Shown: one piece after another, positions 50,901 to 58,467 of the stretch | Numbering within the stretch: position 1 is the stretch's first letter | How the letters are laid out: every line of letters starts with the position of its first letter | NCBI RefSeq assembly: GCF_000816845.1 | Contig: NZ_CP006877.1 | Coordinates: 2,051,501 to 2,115,500, forward strand | Source of the DNA: Rhizobium gallicum bv. gallicum R602sp | Lineage (GTDB): Bacteria; Pseudomonadota; Alphaproteobacteria; Rhizobiales; Rhizobiaceae | Length of the DNA: 64,000 bases | Direction: 5' to 3' | Position numbers and translations under genes: made by a program | Notes under the pieces: generated by a model | Database searches by the model: none | What the model was told of the DNA's origin: nothing | Seen by the model: the letters and a program-made list of their open reading frames with translations, nothing else

Positions 50901-51095
50901 GACGAGATCAAGCGCAAATACGATCGCGAACCGGAATTCCGCACCGCCGTCGACCGCTATATCGCCGATTTCGAGAAATTGCTTGCAGACGTCGCCCGCA
51001 CTGACCGCGACCGGACGATTACGCAATCGTACCTGACGTCGGATACCGGCAAGGTCTACACGATGCTGGCCCACGCCGCGGGCCGCCTGAGCTAA
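44934..51095 (+). CDS. Giant coiled-coil membrane protein, GPR/RgsE type (growth pole ring)
   Basis: 2053 residues. A hydrophilic first 100 residues precede two spans (about 109-132 and 146-172). Residues 200-1900 are almost entirely helical with Ala/Ser/Leu/Glu/Arg and no Cys, resembling apolipoprotein or chemoreceptor helices. They contain five tandem 33-residue repeats (DNA 46638-47132) and six 11-residue repeats (48291-48488), all multiples of 11. A Pro/Ala-rich linker (about 1820-1920) leads to a compact C-terminal domain starting HVVESLNSLSVDIARAIDHD. Size, two N-terminal spans and this end match Agrobacterium GPR (about 2100 residues) and Sinorhizobium RgsE, which form a ring at the growing pole. 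A weak GAGG precedes the ATG. Confidence 0.85.
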   Translation: MANNKYSESIEDKAFKALDEALQIDFSQQKAPSRGAKTPDAPEAKVSDTPSARSNQQDQDENQRRRGRGSRTEQVARAPALAAANDANRMTAASILKSLDGGSTRSAVRNATLFSLLWIVGGVGLMALLYSPQILQIRSVADLAALPGVIAGIVGIIVPVLLFYAFAIMISRAQDMRNAARSMAEVALRLSEPETIASERIMTVGQAVRREVSAMNEGIERTIARASELETLVHSEVNALERSYADNELRVRGLVHELGSEREAIVNHAERIRSSIVGVHDQLKEDLSLATEEIAVRLATSGEAFASMIDTRAATLTEKSETAIQSLGSLLAAKTDSLLQTLTSSGFALAHEFDTRLETLTSNLNDRGEQLLSQFETRASTMDSSAEKLNAALNDRARQLNEILIARTREINESLTGGEREITGTLDDVLAKLNASLDDKSASFRQSLQSSADDAIMDLDLRSGFFDERLQATVAQMSTAFDERVAEFTNAFDKRAGSLDTKLMESLARINETLAGGSESIDGILNSSIERLGASMTDQSFALATALSTGQEVLESSLGSKVDEISNALSARSSEITSALQSASGGISEALASGVSELHGSLSARSSEITSALQSASGEISEVLASGVSDLHGSLSGRTSELTFALQSAKDEIAETLASGTTDLRTNLSSHTGKLTSALKNAKSELSEALTSGTSELQANLSGRTSELASALQNATGEISLALATGTSELHNNLAARSTEFRETLLSTTSDLTAAVSAGTEQITSAFGRADELNNVISQRAAAITQALDSAHERIDGVMAERSSALVGALSSNHDRLADTLDEKTMALAISLDDSQSRFDSALEARTNALLDTVAGAEARVAGAFTDKAEGIRSAYTDNQERLERSLGEHVAALSSTLSSSNNRLESLTGEAAARMESLTSEAAARIDGSLASAHDRIRATLDDRANAISLSLSDAHAQLSNTLSEQATTIGASVAASASMLEMSLEDHEASIRQTIDGSARSLEERLREGAGQIAGRFQDAASEISRSAETFSMHLDQSIDGMTGRFAETGSRVEAGLAALENRIRDGVGGVATQVDAAGSRLTETLNDSISQLRELGDDAALRVTTVLESTSDTLTGAIDERTASLASAIDERTASLAAAIGERTSALTAAVDERAANLTMTIDDRAANLATSIDDRTANLAQAMHRGSEHIDERLSTMDRALSLGLNAVNQTIEGKAAGLASTLRSAVADAAQGMDAEAARTAELMARTGQQFTEGLDQKSGEFARAMDERSEQIVGRVSEAQNRLASQAAAVAQTFSEAGNAIVNKVAEAETLVSGQVNAISQALSEAQSSLESRGDAIRSTIASASEGIATTMSNVDRALEARSSAIRSGLEERAREIDATLTDVEKALEARGHTIRSTLDERTRELNSMLAGRSSELSRLIDETAHPMIERYTEAGKEAAARIAAAAEQSADRLRAENAVLANAIAARTESASTAVNALETSLLANVNSLIERLSENSASMAMMMNSAAEELATVDGRLGETTSRFTDSASKAAEMVSASTRLLEGKVDRLSDISGQTLAQVGGIIGRFDEHSKVLSQASDLLAAAQSNLVSTLEEREGALQSLSVGLVQRSEEIEKTMRALSGMVENAFERAEQRSNQVTGNLRQGVQSSFADIGRVLSETEKRAEAAAEAMRSSIVKAGEEANATIEGTFDNAERRSNDLVNRLRGGLTASLSDVERMLGEAGRASDGAAQQLRESLREAVEEAVARFSGATDEIRRSAGDIRKELDMTRSELKRGAFDLPEEAKESAAAMRRAVAEQIKALQDISQIVSRSTQQLEVSEPVARAAAQAQPAPRPAPAAQQPGPAPTRQPVVEDGFALRGTIAPPAAPAPQRAAPVPATPARQETGGWISDLLRGASRDEAAEEAPAARTAAPSAQPAPAQQRSADTRNPRHVVESLNSLSVDIARAIDHDASVDLWRRYQRGERDVFTRRLYTLKGQQTFDEIKRKYDREPEFRTAVDRYIADFEKLLADVARTDRDRTITQSYLTSDTGKVYTMLAHAAGRLS
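46638..47132 (+). repeat. Five tandem 99-base repeats in the giant gene
   Basis: Copies begin at 46638, 46737, 46836, 46935 and 47034. Each encodes a 33-residue unit of the pattern LSxRSSEITSALQSAxxEIS followed by EALASGxSELxxN. The first two copies are nearly identical at base level, which points to recent duplication; later copies differ. Confidence 0.85.
48291..48488 (+). repeat. Six tandem 33-base repeats in the giant gene
   Basis: Six units of 11 residues with the pattern AIDERTASLAS, in frame with no gap. Eleven-residue periods fit hendecad coiled coils. Confidence 0.85.
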
Positions 51096-51122
51096 CGGAA
51101 GCAAAGCTGACGATCGCTACAG

Positions 51123-51148
51123 AAGGGTCGCCGAAAGGCGGCCCTTTT
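51123..51148 (+). terminator. Terminator after the giant gene
   Basis: AAGGG-T-CGCC and GGCG-G-CCCTT close a GAAA tetraloop (stem 51123-51132 and 51137-51146) followed by Ts. Confidence 0.8.
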
Positions 51149-51260
51149 CATGTGCTTTTTAGCAGACGGGGCGGACCGTTCCGTAGCAAAGCGGATAACG
51201 GATCGTCCAACCACACCCTGGCCTGATGACTGAGTGTGATGGCCATGGAAGGAGAGATCT

Positions 51261-51515
51261 ATGCGCGTCCAACTGGTCATATTTGTCGCCGCCGCGATGA
51301 CAACCAGCATGGCGGAGGCAGGGAGCCAATCGTCGAACACAAGCTCTAACAGGTCATCCAACAGCGGCGTCGTGCGCGAGCGGATTGTCGATACCTACTG
51401 CGAAGACGGCTTTTGCCAGCGCTATGTCCGCCACCGGGTATATCGCGACGACTGGCCGAGTGGCCGCGAACGGCGCCGCTATCGCGACCCCTATTATGAC
51501 GATGATGACGATTGA
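51261..51515 (+). CDS. Small exported protein of unknown function
   Basis: 84 residues with AAGGAGAG before the ATG. A signal peptide (MRVQLVIFVAAAMTTSMAEA) is followed by an Asn/Ser-rich stretch, a Cys pair in YCEDGFCQRY near residue 47, and a strongly charged Arg/Asp end finishing in YYDDDDD. It looks like a small periplasmic or secreted protein. No family recognised. Its 3' end faces a questionable minus-strand frame. Confidence 0.65.
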   Translation: MRVQLVIFVAAAMTTSMAEAGSQSSNTSSNRSSNSGVVRERIVDTYCEDGFCQRYVRHRVYRDDWPSGRERRRYRDPYYDDDDD

Positions 51516-51919
51516 GATCACTGCAGGGTCGAACCCATCCGTTCGATCCAGCGTATCTTCGACAGCATTTCACGGACGCAATGTGCAAGGATTCCGGGCC
51601 GCCGATCGGTGATTCAAATGCTGGATAGATGGGGGAGGCGAAGCCCGACACCTTTTGGCAATTCTTGCCAATAAGCTGCGCCGTCTCGTCACGGTTTCCA
51701 GGCGAGCACATCCATGCTTCCGAGGCGAAGATCGATGGCGCTCGGCAAGAATAATCCGCAATCTTCACCAGTTCGGCGAACTCATCTCCAGCTTTGAAAA
51801 GATCAATGGGTGGAGAATATGTCGCCCCAAGCAGCGACATATGATGGAGAGGTCGACTACGACATGGAGCGTCTTCGCCGAACCGAAGGCTAATCGGGCG
51901 GCCCAGAAAACCGGCTCGG
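51516..51919. other. Gap with a questionable minus-strand frame
   Basis: A minus-strand frame (ATG at 51840) begins MSLLGATYSPPIDLFKAGDE and keeps protein-like composition for about 80 residues (two Cys, ADYSCRAPSIFASEAW), then runs into the antisense of the small exported protein gene. There is no ribosome site. It may be a degraded gene. No RNA or terminator is evident apart from this. Confidence 0.35.
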
Positions 51920-52534
51920 TCAGATCGATCGCAGCGTCCAATCGACGATTTCGCCAGTCACCGCTGCAAATGCGCGGTCGAGCGCCTTGACGTAACCCTG
52001 GCTCGATCCGCCGGCGGCGGGAACGGCCGCGCGAAAAACCTTCTGGGCGCGGACCGTACCATTGCGATCATTGACGATATTCGCGGAAATTTCGACGACC
52101 GCCTGGCCGCCGGCGCTGTTGTCAATCTCGAAGGAGCGGATGTCGGTCACGACCTGGTAGTCGATCGCAAGGCCCTGCCCCGGCTTGCCGACGCCACCGA
52201 GCTTGCCGGAGTTTTCGAAGGCCTCGACCAGCTTCGACTGCACGATGCGGGGCAGCCTGTCGCTCCATTGCGAACGCGACAGATACTGGATTTCGGAGGG
52301 CGAAACGCGAACAACGATCTGTTCGCTGTCCAGCGCCTTGAGCGCCGTCGGCGCCGGCACGAGGATCTGGCGGCGCTTGGCAGCCGGGCCATCGACGCTG
52401 ACGGAGGCGGAAAGATCAAAGGTATCGTTCTTGGCCGCCGTGCCGCAACCGGTCACTGCCAGTGCCATAAGCGGCAAAAGGAACGCCGTCCTTGCCAGCA
52501 ATGAACGGCGCGCCAACACATGCGATACGGCCAT
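51920..52534 (-). CDS. ABC-transport auxiliary lipoprotein (PqiC/ABC_trans_aux type)
   Basis: 204 residues. A signal peptide ends in the lipobox L-A-V-T-G-C near residue 30. The mature sequence shows the family pattern: ILVPAPTALKALDSEQIVVRVSPSEIQYLSRSQWSDRLPRIVQSKLVEAFENSG, then a long beta-rich domain. Such lipoproteins are the fourth part of Mce/Mla transporters and probably bind lipids in the periplasm. It is the last gene of the operon, 32 bases after mlaD. Confidence 0.85.
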   Translation of the reverse strand: MAVSHVLARRSLLARTAFLLPLMALAVTGCGTAAKNDTFDLSASVSVDGPAAKRRQILVPAPTALKALDSEQIVVRVSPSEIQYLSRSQWSDRLPRIVQSKLVEAFENSGKLGGVGKPGQGLAIDYQVVTDIRSFEIDNSAGGQAVVEISANIVNDRNGTVRAQKVFRAAVPAAGGSSQGYVKALDRAFAAVTGEIVDWTLRSI

Positions 52535-52566
52535 ATTTTATTACCCCTACTTCTCAAATATCCATG

Positions 52567-53937
52567 TCAACGGCGCGTCCGGCCGTCATATTGTTTCACC
52601 GTATCGCCACCAAAAATCAGCCGCTGCGGATTCTGATCGAAATTGCTGATCGCACCGTTGAGATTCTGCATGGTCTGGCGGGCATCGTCGACGAGCGACT
52701 GCACGTCGCGCAAGCCGCCGCTCGAGAATCGCTGCAGATTGTCCGCGATCGGACCGATCCGGGCGTTGAGGTTATCCGCCATCTTCTTGAAAGATTCGAG
52801 CGTCGCGCGCGCTTCGGCAAAGAGCGACTGCGAATTGTCGGTGCCGAACAGCGCGTCGAGCTTGATCAGGATGCCATCGACGCGGGTCGAAGCCGAGTTC
52901 AGTTTGTTGGCCATCTGCGAGACGTCCTGGATCGTCTGGTCGATATCCTTCTGGCGCGCCGAAACCGTATTTGCGACGTCCCGAATGGAGGCGACCGCGA
53001 CGCGCGCATCCTTCGTCGCCTGCGCAATATCGTCGACCGACCCCTTCACCTTGGCGGGATCGATCTGCGCCACCAGCGTGTCGACGCGATCGAGCGTCGT
53101 CTGCGCCTTCTTGCCGAAATCGTTGAATGTCGTCGCCGTGTCGTTGAATCTCTGGATCGCACCCTTCAGGTCGCCGGAGGCATTCGCGATATCGCGGCTC
53201 ACCTTTTCGGCATTGCTGAGGATCGTATCGACCTTCTTCGCATCCACCGCACGCACCAGCGCCTCGACGGCCTCCAGCGTAGAATCGACCTTGCCAGAAA
53301 CGTTGCGCACTGTTTCGGAAAGCTGGCCGACGCTCTGTAGGAAGGAATCGATGTTGCCGGAGTTCTTCGCCAGCGCGTCGGAGAATGTCTCGGCATTCTG
53401 CAGCGTCTTCGTCAGCGGTCCGCGCGCGTCGCGGACAAAACCCTGAACCTCTCCCACCGCATCGTTCGCCCGGTCGAGGATCCTGTCGGCCGTCGCCAGG
53501 AGGTTCGTCACGCTCGATTGATCCGCGACGATGACGGCGCGCTTGCCGGTCTCGATGGCCTTCTGCAGTATATTCTCCTCACCCACCTTGCCGCCCGAAA
53601 GCTCGATATAGGCCGCGCCCGTCAGGCCCTGGATTTCAAGGATGGCCCTGGTGGAAGGATAGATCGGCGCATCGACGCGCACCTCGGTGAAAGCCAGCGA
53701 ATATTGCGGGTCGTCGGCATCGATCGACAGCGACGTCACCGAACCCACCTGGATGCCGTTGAAACGCACCGGCGACCCGACGCTGAGACCGTTTGCCGAT
53801 CCGGGAATGCGCACGACGAGTTCCGCCATTGGACCGCTGCGTCCGTACTCGGCCATCCAGTAGACGAAGCCGAATGCGGCTGCGATCACCAGAACAGTGA
53901 AAAAGCCGACAATCGTGTAGTTCGCTTTGGTTTCCAT
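52567..53937 (-). CDS. mlaD: MlaD-like MCE-domain substrate-binding protein
   Basis: 456 residues, longer than E. coli MlaD (about 180). One N-terminal span (YTIVGFFTVLVIAAAFGFVYWMA) is followed by the MCE domain: SANGLSVGSPVRFNGIQVGSV near residue 47 and LEIQGLTGAAYIELSGG. Residues 160-440 form a long helical extension of repeated coiled-coil segments that may bridge the periplasm. It binds lipid between inner and outer membranes. It follows mlaF by 9 bases. Confidence 0.9.
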   Translation of the reverse strand: METKANYTIVGFFTVLVIAAAFGFVYWMAEYGRSGPMAELVVRIPGSANGLSVGSPVRFNGIQVGSVTSLSIDADDPQYSLAFTEVRVDAPIYPSTRAILEIQGLTGAAYIELSGGKVGEENILQKAIETGKRAVIVADQSSVTNLLATADRILDRANDAVGEVQGFVRDARGPLTKTLQNAETFSDALAKNSGNIDSFLQSVGQLSETVRNVSGKVDSTLEAVEALVRAVDAKKVDTILSNAEKVSRDIANASGDLKGAIQRFNDTATTFNDFGKKAQTTLDRVDTLVAQIDPAKVKGSVDDIAQATKDARVAVASIRDVANTVSARQKDIDQTIQDVSQMANKLNSASTRVDGILIKLDALFGTDNSQSLFAEARATLESFKKMADNLNARIGPIADNLQRFSSGGLRDVQSLVDDARQTMQNLNGAISNFDQNPQRLIFGGDTVKQYDGRTRR

Positions 53938-53946
53938 CTTTTCCGG

Positions 53947-54795
53947 TCACTTCCCGCGGCTGTTGCCAGTGCTTTCGGCACGGCTGGCAGCCTTTTCTTC
54001 TTGCGGCACGATCGAGCGCGCGCGCTTGCCCTTGAAATAGGCCTGAACCCACGGATCGTCATAGGCCAGCATGTCGTCGATCGTTCCCTCAACCATTACT
54101 CGCTTGTGTCCAAGCACGGCAATACGGTCGCAGACGGAAAACAGGCTGTCTAGGTCGTGGGTTACCATGTAGACCGTCAGCCCCAGTGTATCGCGCAGCC
54201 GGGCGATCAGTTCATCGAATTCCGCAGCCCCGATCGGGTCGAGGCCCGATGTCGGCTCGTCCAGGAACACCAGTTCCGGATCGAGCGCCAAGGCCCGCGC
54301 AAGGGCAGCGCGCTTGATCATGCCACCGGAAAGCTCGGAGGGATACTTGTCCGCCGCATCGGCAGCAAGACCCACAAGCCGGATCTTCAGCTGCGCCAAC
54401 TCGTCCATGAGCGATTTCGGCAGATCCAGATATTCGCGCATCGGCACCTGTATATTCTCCCTCACCGTCAGCGAGGAAAACAGCGCGCCCTGCTGGAAAA
54501 GCACTCCGAGCCGCATGTCGAGCGCGTTGCGCTGGTTTTCATCGAGCTTATCGAAATTCTGCCCCAGGATCTCGATCGTGCCGGAGCGGCGCGGCAAAAG
54601 GCGCAAGATGGTCCGCATCAGCACCGATTTGCCGGTACCCGATGCCCCGACGAAGCCTAGGATCTCGCCGCGGTAGATATTCAGGTTGAGCTTATCGAGC
54701 ACAATCTTCGGGCCGAAGCCGACGGTCACGTCCCGCGCCGAAAGCACGATGTCCCGCTCCTTCTTCTCACCCTGATCTGACTGCTGCCCGTCCAC
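53947..54795 (-). CDS. mlaF: Mla-like ABC transporter ATP-binding protein
   Basis: 282 residues. The start is a GTG at 54795 with AGGG before it. Walker A GASGTGKS near residue 50, LSGGMIKRAALARALALDPELVFLDEPTSGLDP near residue 155 (signature and Walker B) and the H-loop VTHDLDS define an ABC ATPase of the MlaF/Ttg2A class; the Q loop is VLFQQGALFSS. It powers lipid transport between membranes. The C-terminal extension (QEEKAASRAESTG) is basic. Second gene of the operon. Confidence 0.95.
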   Translation of the reverse strand: MDGQQSDQGEKKERDIVLSARDVTVGFGPKIVLDKLNLNIYRGEILGFVGASGTGKSVLMRTILRLLPRRSGTIEILGQNFDKLDENQRNALDMRLGVLFQQGALFSSLTVRENIQVPMREYLDLPKSLMDELAQLKIRLVGLAADAADKYPSELSGGMIKRAALARALALDPELVFLDEPTSGLDPIGAAEFDELIARLRDTLGLTVYMVTHDLDSLFSVCDRIAVLGHKRVMVEGTIDDMLAYDDPWVQAYFKGKRARSIVPQEEKAASRAESTGNSRGK

Positions 54796-54804
54796 GCTGA
54801 ACCC

Positions 54805-55986
54805 TTAAAAATTGATGGCCGCATAGAACATGGCGAACAGCCCGTCCATGAGGATGACGACGAAAATCGACTTCACCACGGAAGCCGTCACGTGTTGGCC
54901 GAGCGATTCGGCGCTGCCTCCGACCTTAAGACCTTCCACTGCCGCGACAATACCGATGACGAGCGCCATGAACGGCGCCTTGATCATGCCGGAGAGCACC
55001 GTCGACAGCGTGATCGCCTCGTGCAGGCGCGACAGGAAGGTTGCGAAAGTGATGCCGGAATAGGCCCAGGCGACCGCAGCCGCGCCGAACAGCGAGGCGA
55101 AGTTCGCCAGCACCGTCAGAAGCGGCAGCGCCACCGTCAGTGCCACAAGCCGCGGGAAGATCAGCACGCCCACCGGATTGAGGCCCATGACCTTCAGCGC
55201 GTCGACTTCCTCACGCATCTTCATCGAGCCGATTTCGGCCGTGATCGCGCTGCCCGAACGACCGGCGATCATGATCGCCGTCAGGAGCACGCCGATTTCG
55301 CGGAGCTGCAGGATGCCGACGAGGTCAACGACAAAGACTTCGGCCCCGAAATAGCGGAGCTGGAAGGCGCCCTGCTGCGCGATGATCGCGCCGATCAGGA
55401 ACGACATCAAAAGGATGATCGGAACGGCGCGCACGCCCATGTGGTCGATCTGGTTGACGATCGATGCCGGAGAAACGCCGCTGCCACGCCCGAACTTCAT
55501 CTGCGCACCGCGCACCGCCGAGCCCAGGATATACATCGCGGCGGTGAGGTCATTCCAGAGGTCCATGGTCATCTTGCCGACCGGCGCGAAGATGCGCTCG
55601 GCAACGCCGCTTTTCATCGCAGCCTCAGTCACTTCCTCCTCCGGTTTCTCGGAGAATTCCTCGATCATCTCGTCGATGTGTGGATTGGTGCCTTCAAAAC
55701 GAACCTGCCGCCCGGCCGCTTTTTCCTGCAGCTTGAGCCGGCAAAGCAGCCAGACACCGGCCGTGTCAATATCCGTGACGCGCGACAGGTCGAGCGTCAG
55801 ATCACCTTTAGCGCGGGTAACCTTCTCGAGGTCGTGGAGGACGAGGTGGATGTTGGCGCTGCGCCAATTGCCTTCGAGATGAACGCGGCGTCCTCCACCA
55901 TCGGCTTGGTCGTCCACGTGCAGTGAGGCGGCTTTGCGGGTGTCGGGCTTCAAAATGCTTGTGTCTTTCAAGGCTTGCGGCGACAT
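54805..55986 (-). CDS. mlaE: MlaE-family permease with N-terminal STAS domain
   Basis: 393 residues. The first 110 residues form a STAS domain (LTLDLSRVTDIDTAGVWLLCRLKLQEK), which replaces a separate MlaB. The permease half has five or six spans with the hallmark MREIGVLLTAIMIAGRSGSAITAEIGSMKMREEVDALKVMG loop, beginning near residue 235. It moves phospholipid together with MlaF and MlaD. First gene of the operon; divergent from the epimerase gene 86 bases away. Confidence 0.95.
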   Translation of the reverse strand: MSPQALKDTSILKPDTRKAASLHVDDQADGGGRRVHLEGNWRSANIHLVLHDLEKVTRAKGDLTLDLSRVTDIDTAGVWLLCRLKLQEKAAGRQVRFEGTNPHIDEMIEEFSEKPEEEVTEAAMKSGVAERIFAPVGKMTMDLWNDLTAAMYILGSAVRGAQMKFGRGSGVSPASIVNQIDHMGVRAVPIILLMSFLIGAIIAQQGAFQLRYFGAEVFVVDLVGILQLREIGVLLTAIMIAGRSGSAITAEIGSMKMREEVDALKVMGLNPVGVLIFPRLVALTVALPLLTVLANFASLFGAAAVAWAYSGITFATFLSRLHEAITLSTVLSGMIKAPFMALVIGIVAAVEGLKVGGSAESLGQHVTASVVKSIFVVILMDGLFAMFYAAINF

Positions 55987-56071
55987 TGCCGACTCGCGAA
56001 CAAATCGCTCACGCCCGGCGCGTCAATATACCGAAGACACATAGAATTTCCATGCTCGCAGGATTGCAATT

Positions 56072-57055
56072 ATGCCACGCTCGCTCGAAATCCAGATGAA
56101 TTCCTTCCCCATTGCGGGCACTTTCACGATTGCGCGTGGTGCAAAGACATCTGCGGACGTCATCACCTGCATTCTGACGGAAAACGGCAGGCGCGGCTGG
56201 GGCGAATGCGTCCCCTACCGACGATATGGCGAGACGATGGAAAGCGTCGCCGCGCAGATCGAATCCGCCCGGCCGCTGATCGAGCAAGGCATTTCAGGCG
56301 AAGAGCTGCTTTCGGCCTTGCCGCCCGGCGCAGCGAGGAATGCCGTCGATTGCGCCATATGGGACCTCGAAGCCAAGCTCGGCGGAAAGAGCGTTGCCGA
56401 ACGCATTGGGCTTGCGTCCGCAAAGCCGCTCACGACCGCTTACACGATCTCGCTCGACGAACCGGAGGTCATGACAGCGCAAGCGCGCAAATATTCTGCA
56501 AGGGCGCTACTCAAGGTCAAGGTTGGCACGGGCGACGATGAAAGCCGAATACGCGCCGTGCGCCAAGCCGCGCCTGACAGCACCATCATCCTCGATGCCA
56601 ACGAGGGCTGGCCCGAGGAAACGCTGGAACATCACTTGCGCATCGCCTCCGAGATGAATATCGCCCTCGTCGAGCAGCCGCTGCCCGCCGGCCGGGACGA
56701 AATGCTTGCCGGCATCGCGCGCCCTGTCCTCGTCTGTGCCGACGAGAGCGTCCATCATACCGGCGATCTTGCAAGCCTGCGCGACCGCTACGACGCGATC
56801 AACATCAAGCTCGATAAGACTGGCGGCCTGACGGAGGCAATCGTCATGAAACGGGAAGCTCAGCGCCTCGGCTTCCAGATCATGCTCGGCTGCATGGTGG
56901 GCACATCGCTGGCAATGGCGCCCGCCGTACTCTTGGCGCAGGACGCAGAATTCGTCGATCTCGACGGTCCGCTGCTTCTTGCCCGCGACCGGGAAGGCGG
57001 CCTGCGCTACACCGCTTCCCTTGTCTGGCCGCCCGAGACCAGCCTTTGGGGCTGA
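56072..57055 (+). CDS. Dipeptide (L-Ala-D/L-Glu) epimerase
   Basis: 327 residues of the enolase superfamily. The catalytic pair is K-V-K in LLKVKVGTGDDESR near residue 149 and the second Lys in NIKLDKTGGLTEA near residue 250; metal ligands are in ILDANEGWPEE, VEQPLPAG and CADESVHH. The early RGWGECVPYRRYGET segment also fits the AEE group. It epimerises L-Ala-D-Glu from recycled murein peptides. Its last 49 bases overlap the 3' end of the convergent MFS gene. Confidence 0.88.
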   Translation: MPRSLEIQMNSFPIAGTFTIARGAKTSADVITCILTENGRRGWGECVPYRRYGETMESVAAQIESARPLIEQGISGEELLSALPPGAARNAVDCAIWDLEAKLGGKSVAERIGLASAKPLTTAYTISLDEPEVMTAQARKYSARALLKVKVGTGDDESRIRAVRQAAPDSTIILDANEGWPEETLEHHLRIASEMNIALVEQPLPAGRDEMLAGIARPVLVCADESVHHTGDLASLRDRYDAINIKLDKTGGLTEAIVMKREAQRLGFQIMLGCMVGTSLAMAPAVLLAQDAEFVDLDGPLLLARDREGGLRYTASLVWPPETSLWG

Positions 57056-58227
57056 AGGTAGTAGGCGACGAAGACTAGAGACATCCCCACCACCGCGACG
57101 AGTGCCATGACGTAGAAGCTTGCGAGGCCGAGCCAGGCATAGATGTAGCCGGAGGCGAGCGTCATCAGCCCCATGAACATGCCGTTATAGAAGAAATAGG
57201 CGCCCTGGGCCGACGATTCCTGCGTCTCCTGTACCGTTGCCACAATTCGCCTCTGCACGCCGGTATGCACGAAGGCAAAGCTGCAGGCATGGAAACACTG
57301 CAGCACGAAGAATCCAACGAATCCCCAGTGCATCGGGAAAAGGATCCAGCGGCAGATGCAGACCGCGCAGCCGATACGGATCAGCGTCCAGGCGTTGAAG
57401 CGGCGGTTCAAATGTTTCGAGACGAAGAACACCATGACTTCGGAAGCAACGCCCGCACTCCAGAGAATACCGACCTCCGTTCCCGAAAAGCCGAGGTGAT
57501 GCCAATAAATCGACGCGAAGGCATAAAGAAGCGCGTGGCTCGACTGCTGGATCGCCACGCCCCAAAACAGCACCAGCAGATGCGGCTGCCGCAGCGAACT
57601 GCCGGTGGCAGCCGGTATGTCGACCGGCGTGCCGCGCCGGCGCGTCGGCCCGATGCGCGGACAGTAGATCGCCATCAGCACCGTCGTGACGAAACCGAAA
57701 ATCATTACCGGCAGCACCATCGAGCCACCCCAATAGCCGATCATCTCGCCGCCGATCAGGGTCGAGGCGATGAAGGCGATCGAGCCCCAGACGCGCATCG
57801 ATCCGTAGTCGAGTCCCCATCGGCGAACGCCGGAAATGACGATCGATTCGACGACCGGCAGATAGGGCGCAAACGTCGCCCCCTGCATGCTGAAAACGAT
57901 CAGGACCGGCCAGAAATTTGTCGTCCAGCAGAGCGCGACCGCCGTCAGCAGCGACAGTCCGCCGGACCACAACAACACGTCGGCGCGCTCCTTCATTCGG
58001 TCGGCGTACATGGCGATGATCGGCGCAACGAGGACGCGCGCCACCATCGGCACCGCCAGGATGATGCCGATTTCATGATCGGTGAATTCGTGGAACGCGA
58101 GCCAGACGGGAAAGAATGGAAGAACGACACCGTTGACAGTCAGCGGAGCGCAATAGGACAGGGCGCTGAGCAGCCGGAAGCGCGGCGGCGCCCCCTCGCC
58201 TGCCGAGGCATTCTGGGCGGGAATCAT
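57007..58227 (-). CDS. MFS transporter, HcaT/phenylpropionate-permease-like
   Basis: 406 residues, twelve spans. The order LLSALSYCAPLTVNGVVLPFFPVWL, IGIILAVPMVARVLVAPIIAMYADRM (loop 2-3), WGSIAFIASTLIGG and the second half with SHALLYAFASIYWHHLGFSGTEVGILWSAGVASEV match the small PP-transporter branch (MFS_1_like). The substrate is unknown. Because the gene converges on, and overlaps, the dipeptide epimerase by 49 bases, import of murein fragments is a possible but unproven job. Confidence 0.88.
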   Translation of the reverse strand: MIPAQNASAGEGAPPRFRLLSALSYCAPLTVNGVVLPFFPVWLAFHEFTDHEIGIILAVPMVARVLVAPIIAMYADRMKERADVLLWSGGLSLLTAVALCWTTNFWPVLIVFSMQGATFAPYLPVVESIVISGVRRWGLDYGSMRVWGSIAFIASTLIGGEMIGYWGGSMVLPVMIFGFVTTVLMAIYCPRIGPTRRRGTPVDIPAATGSSLRQPHLLVLFWGVAIQQSSHALLYAFASIYWHHLGFSGTEVGILWSAGVASEVMVFFVSKHLNRRFNAWTLIRIGCAVCICRWILFPMHWGFVGFFVLQCFHACSFAFVHTGVQRRIVATVQETQESSAQGAYFFYNGMFMGLMTLASGYIYAWLGLASFYVMALVAVVGMSLVFVAYYLQPQRLVSGGQTREAV

Positions 58228-58467
58228 CGGTGGACCTGCAGGAAACTAGACGTTGCCTAGCACATCAACCCAAGGGCGACTATGGCCAGAAATAGCCTTT
58301 CTTAAACGTTTCAAGAAAAGGCTTGTCCCCTTCCGCTCACAATCCATCGTAATTTAAAGCCATTAACGTTTGGGGTCGCGCAGAGCGTCGTGGATTTTGA
58401 GCCAAGCGTCATGCGGCAGTCACCGTTAGCTGCTTCGGTCGTCCTTCCAAAAAAGAAAGGTATACCT

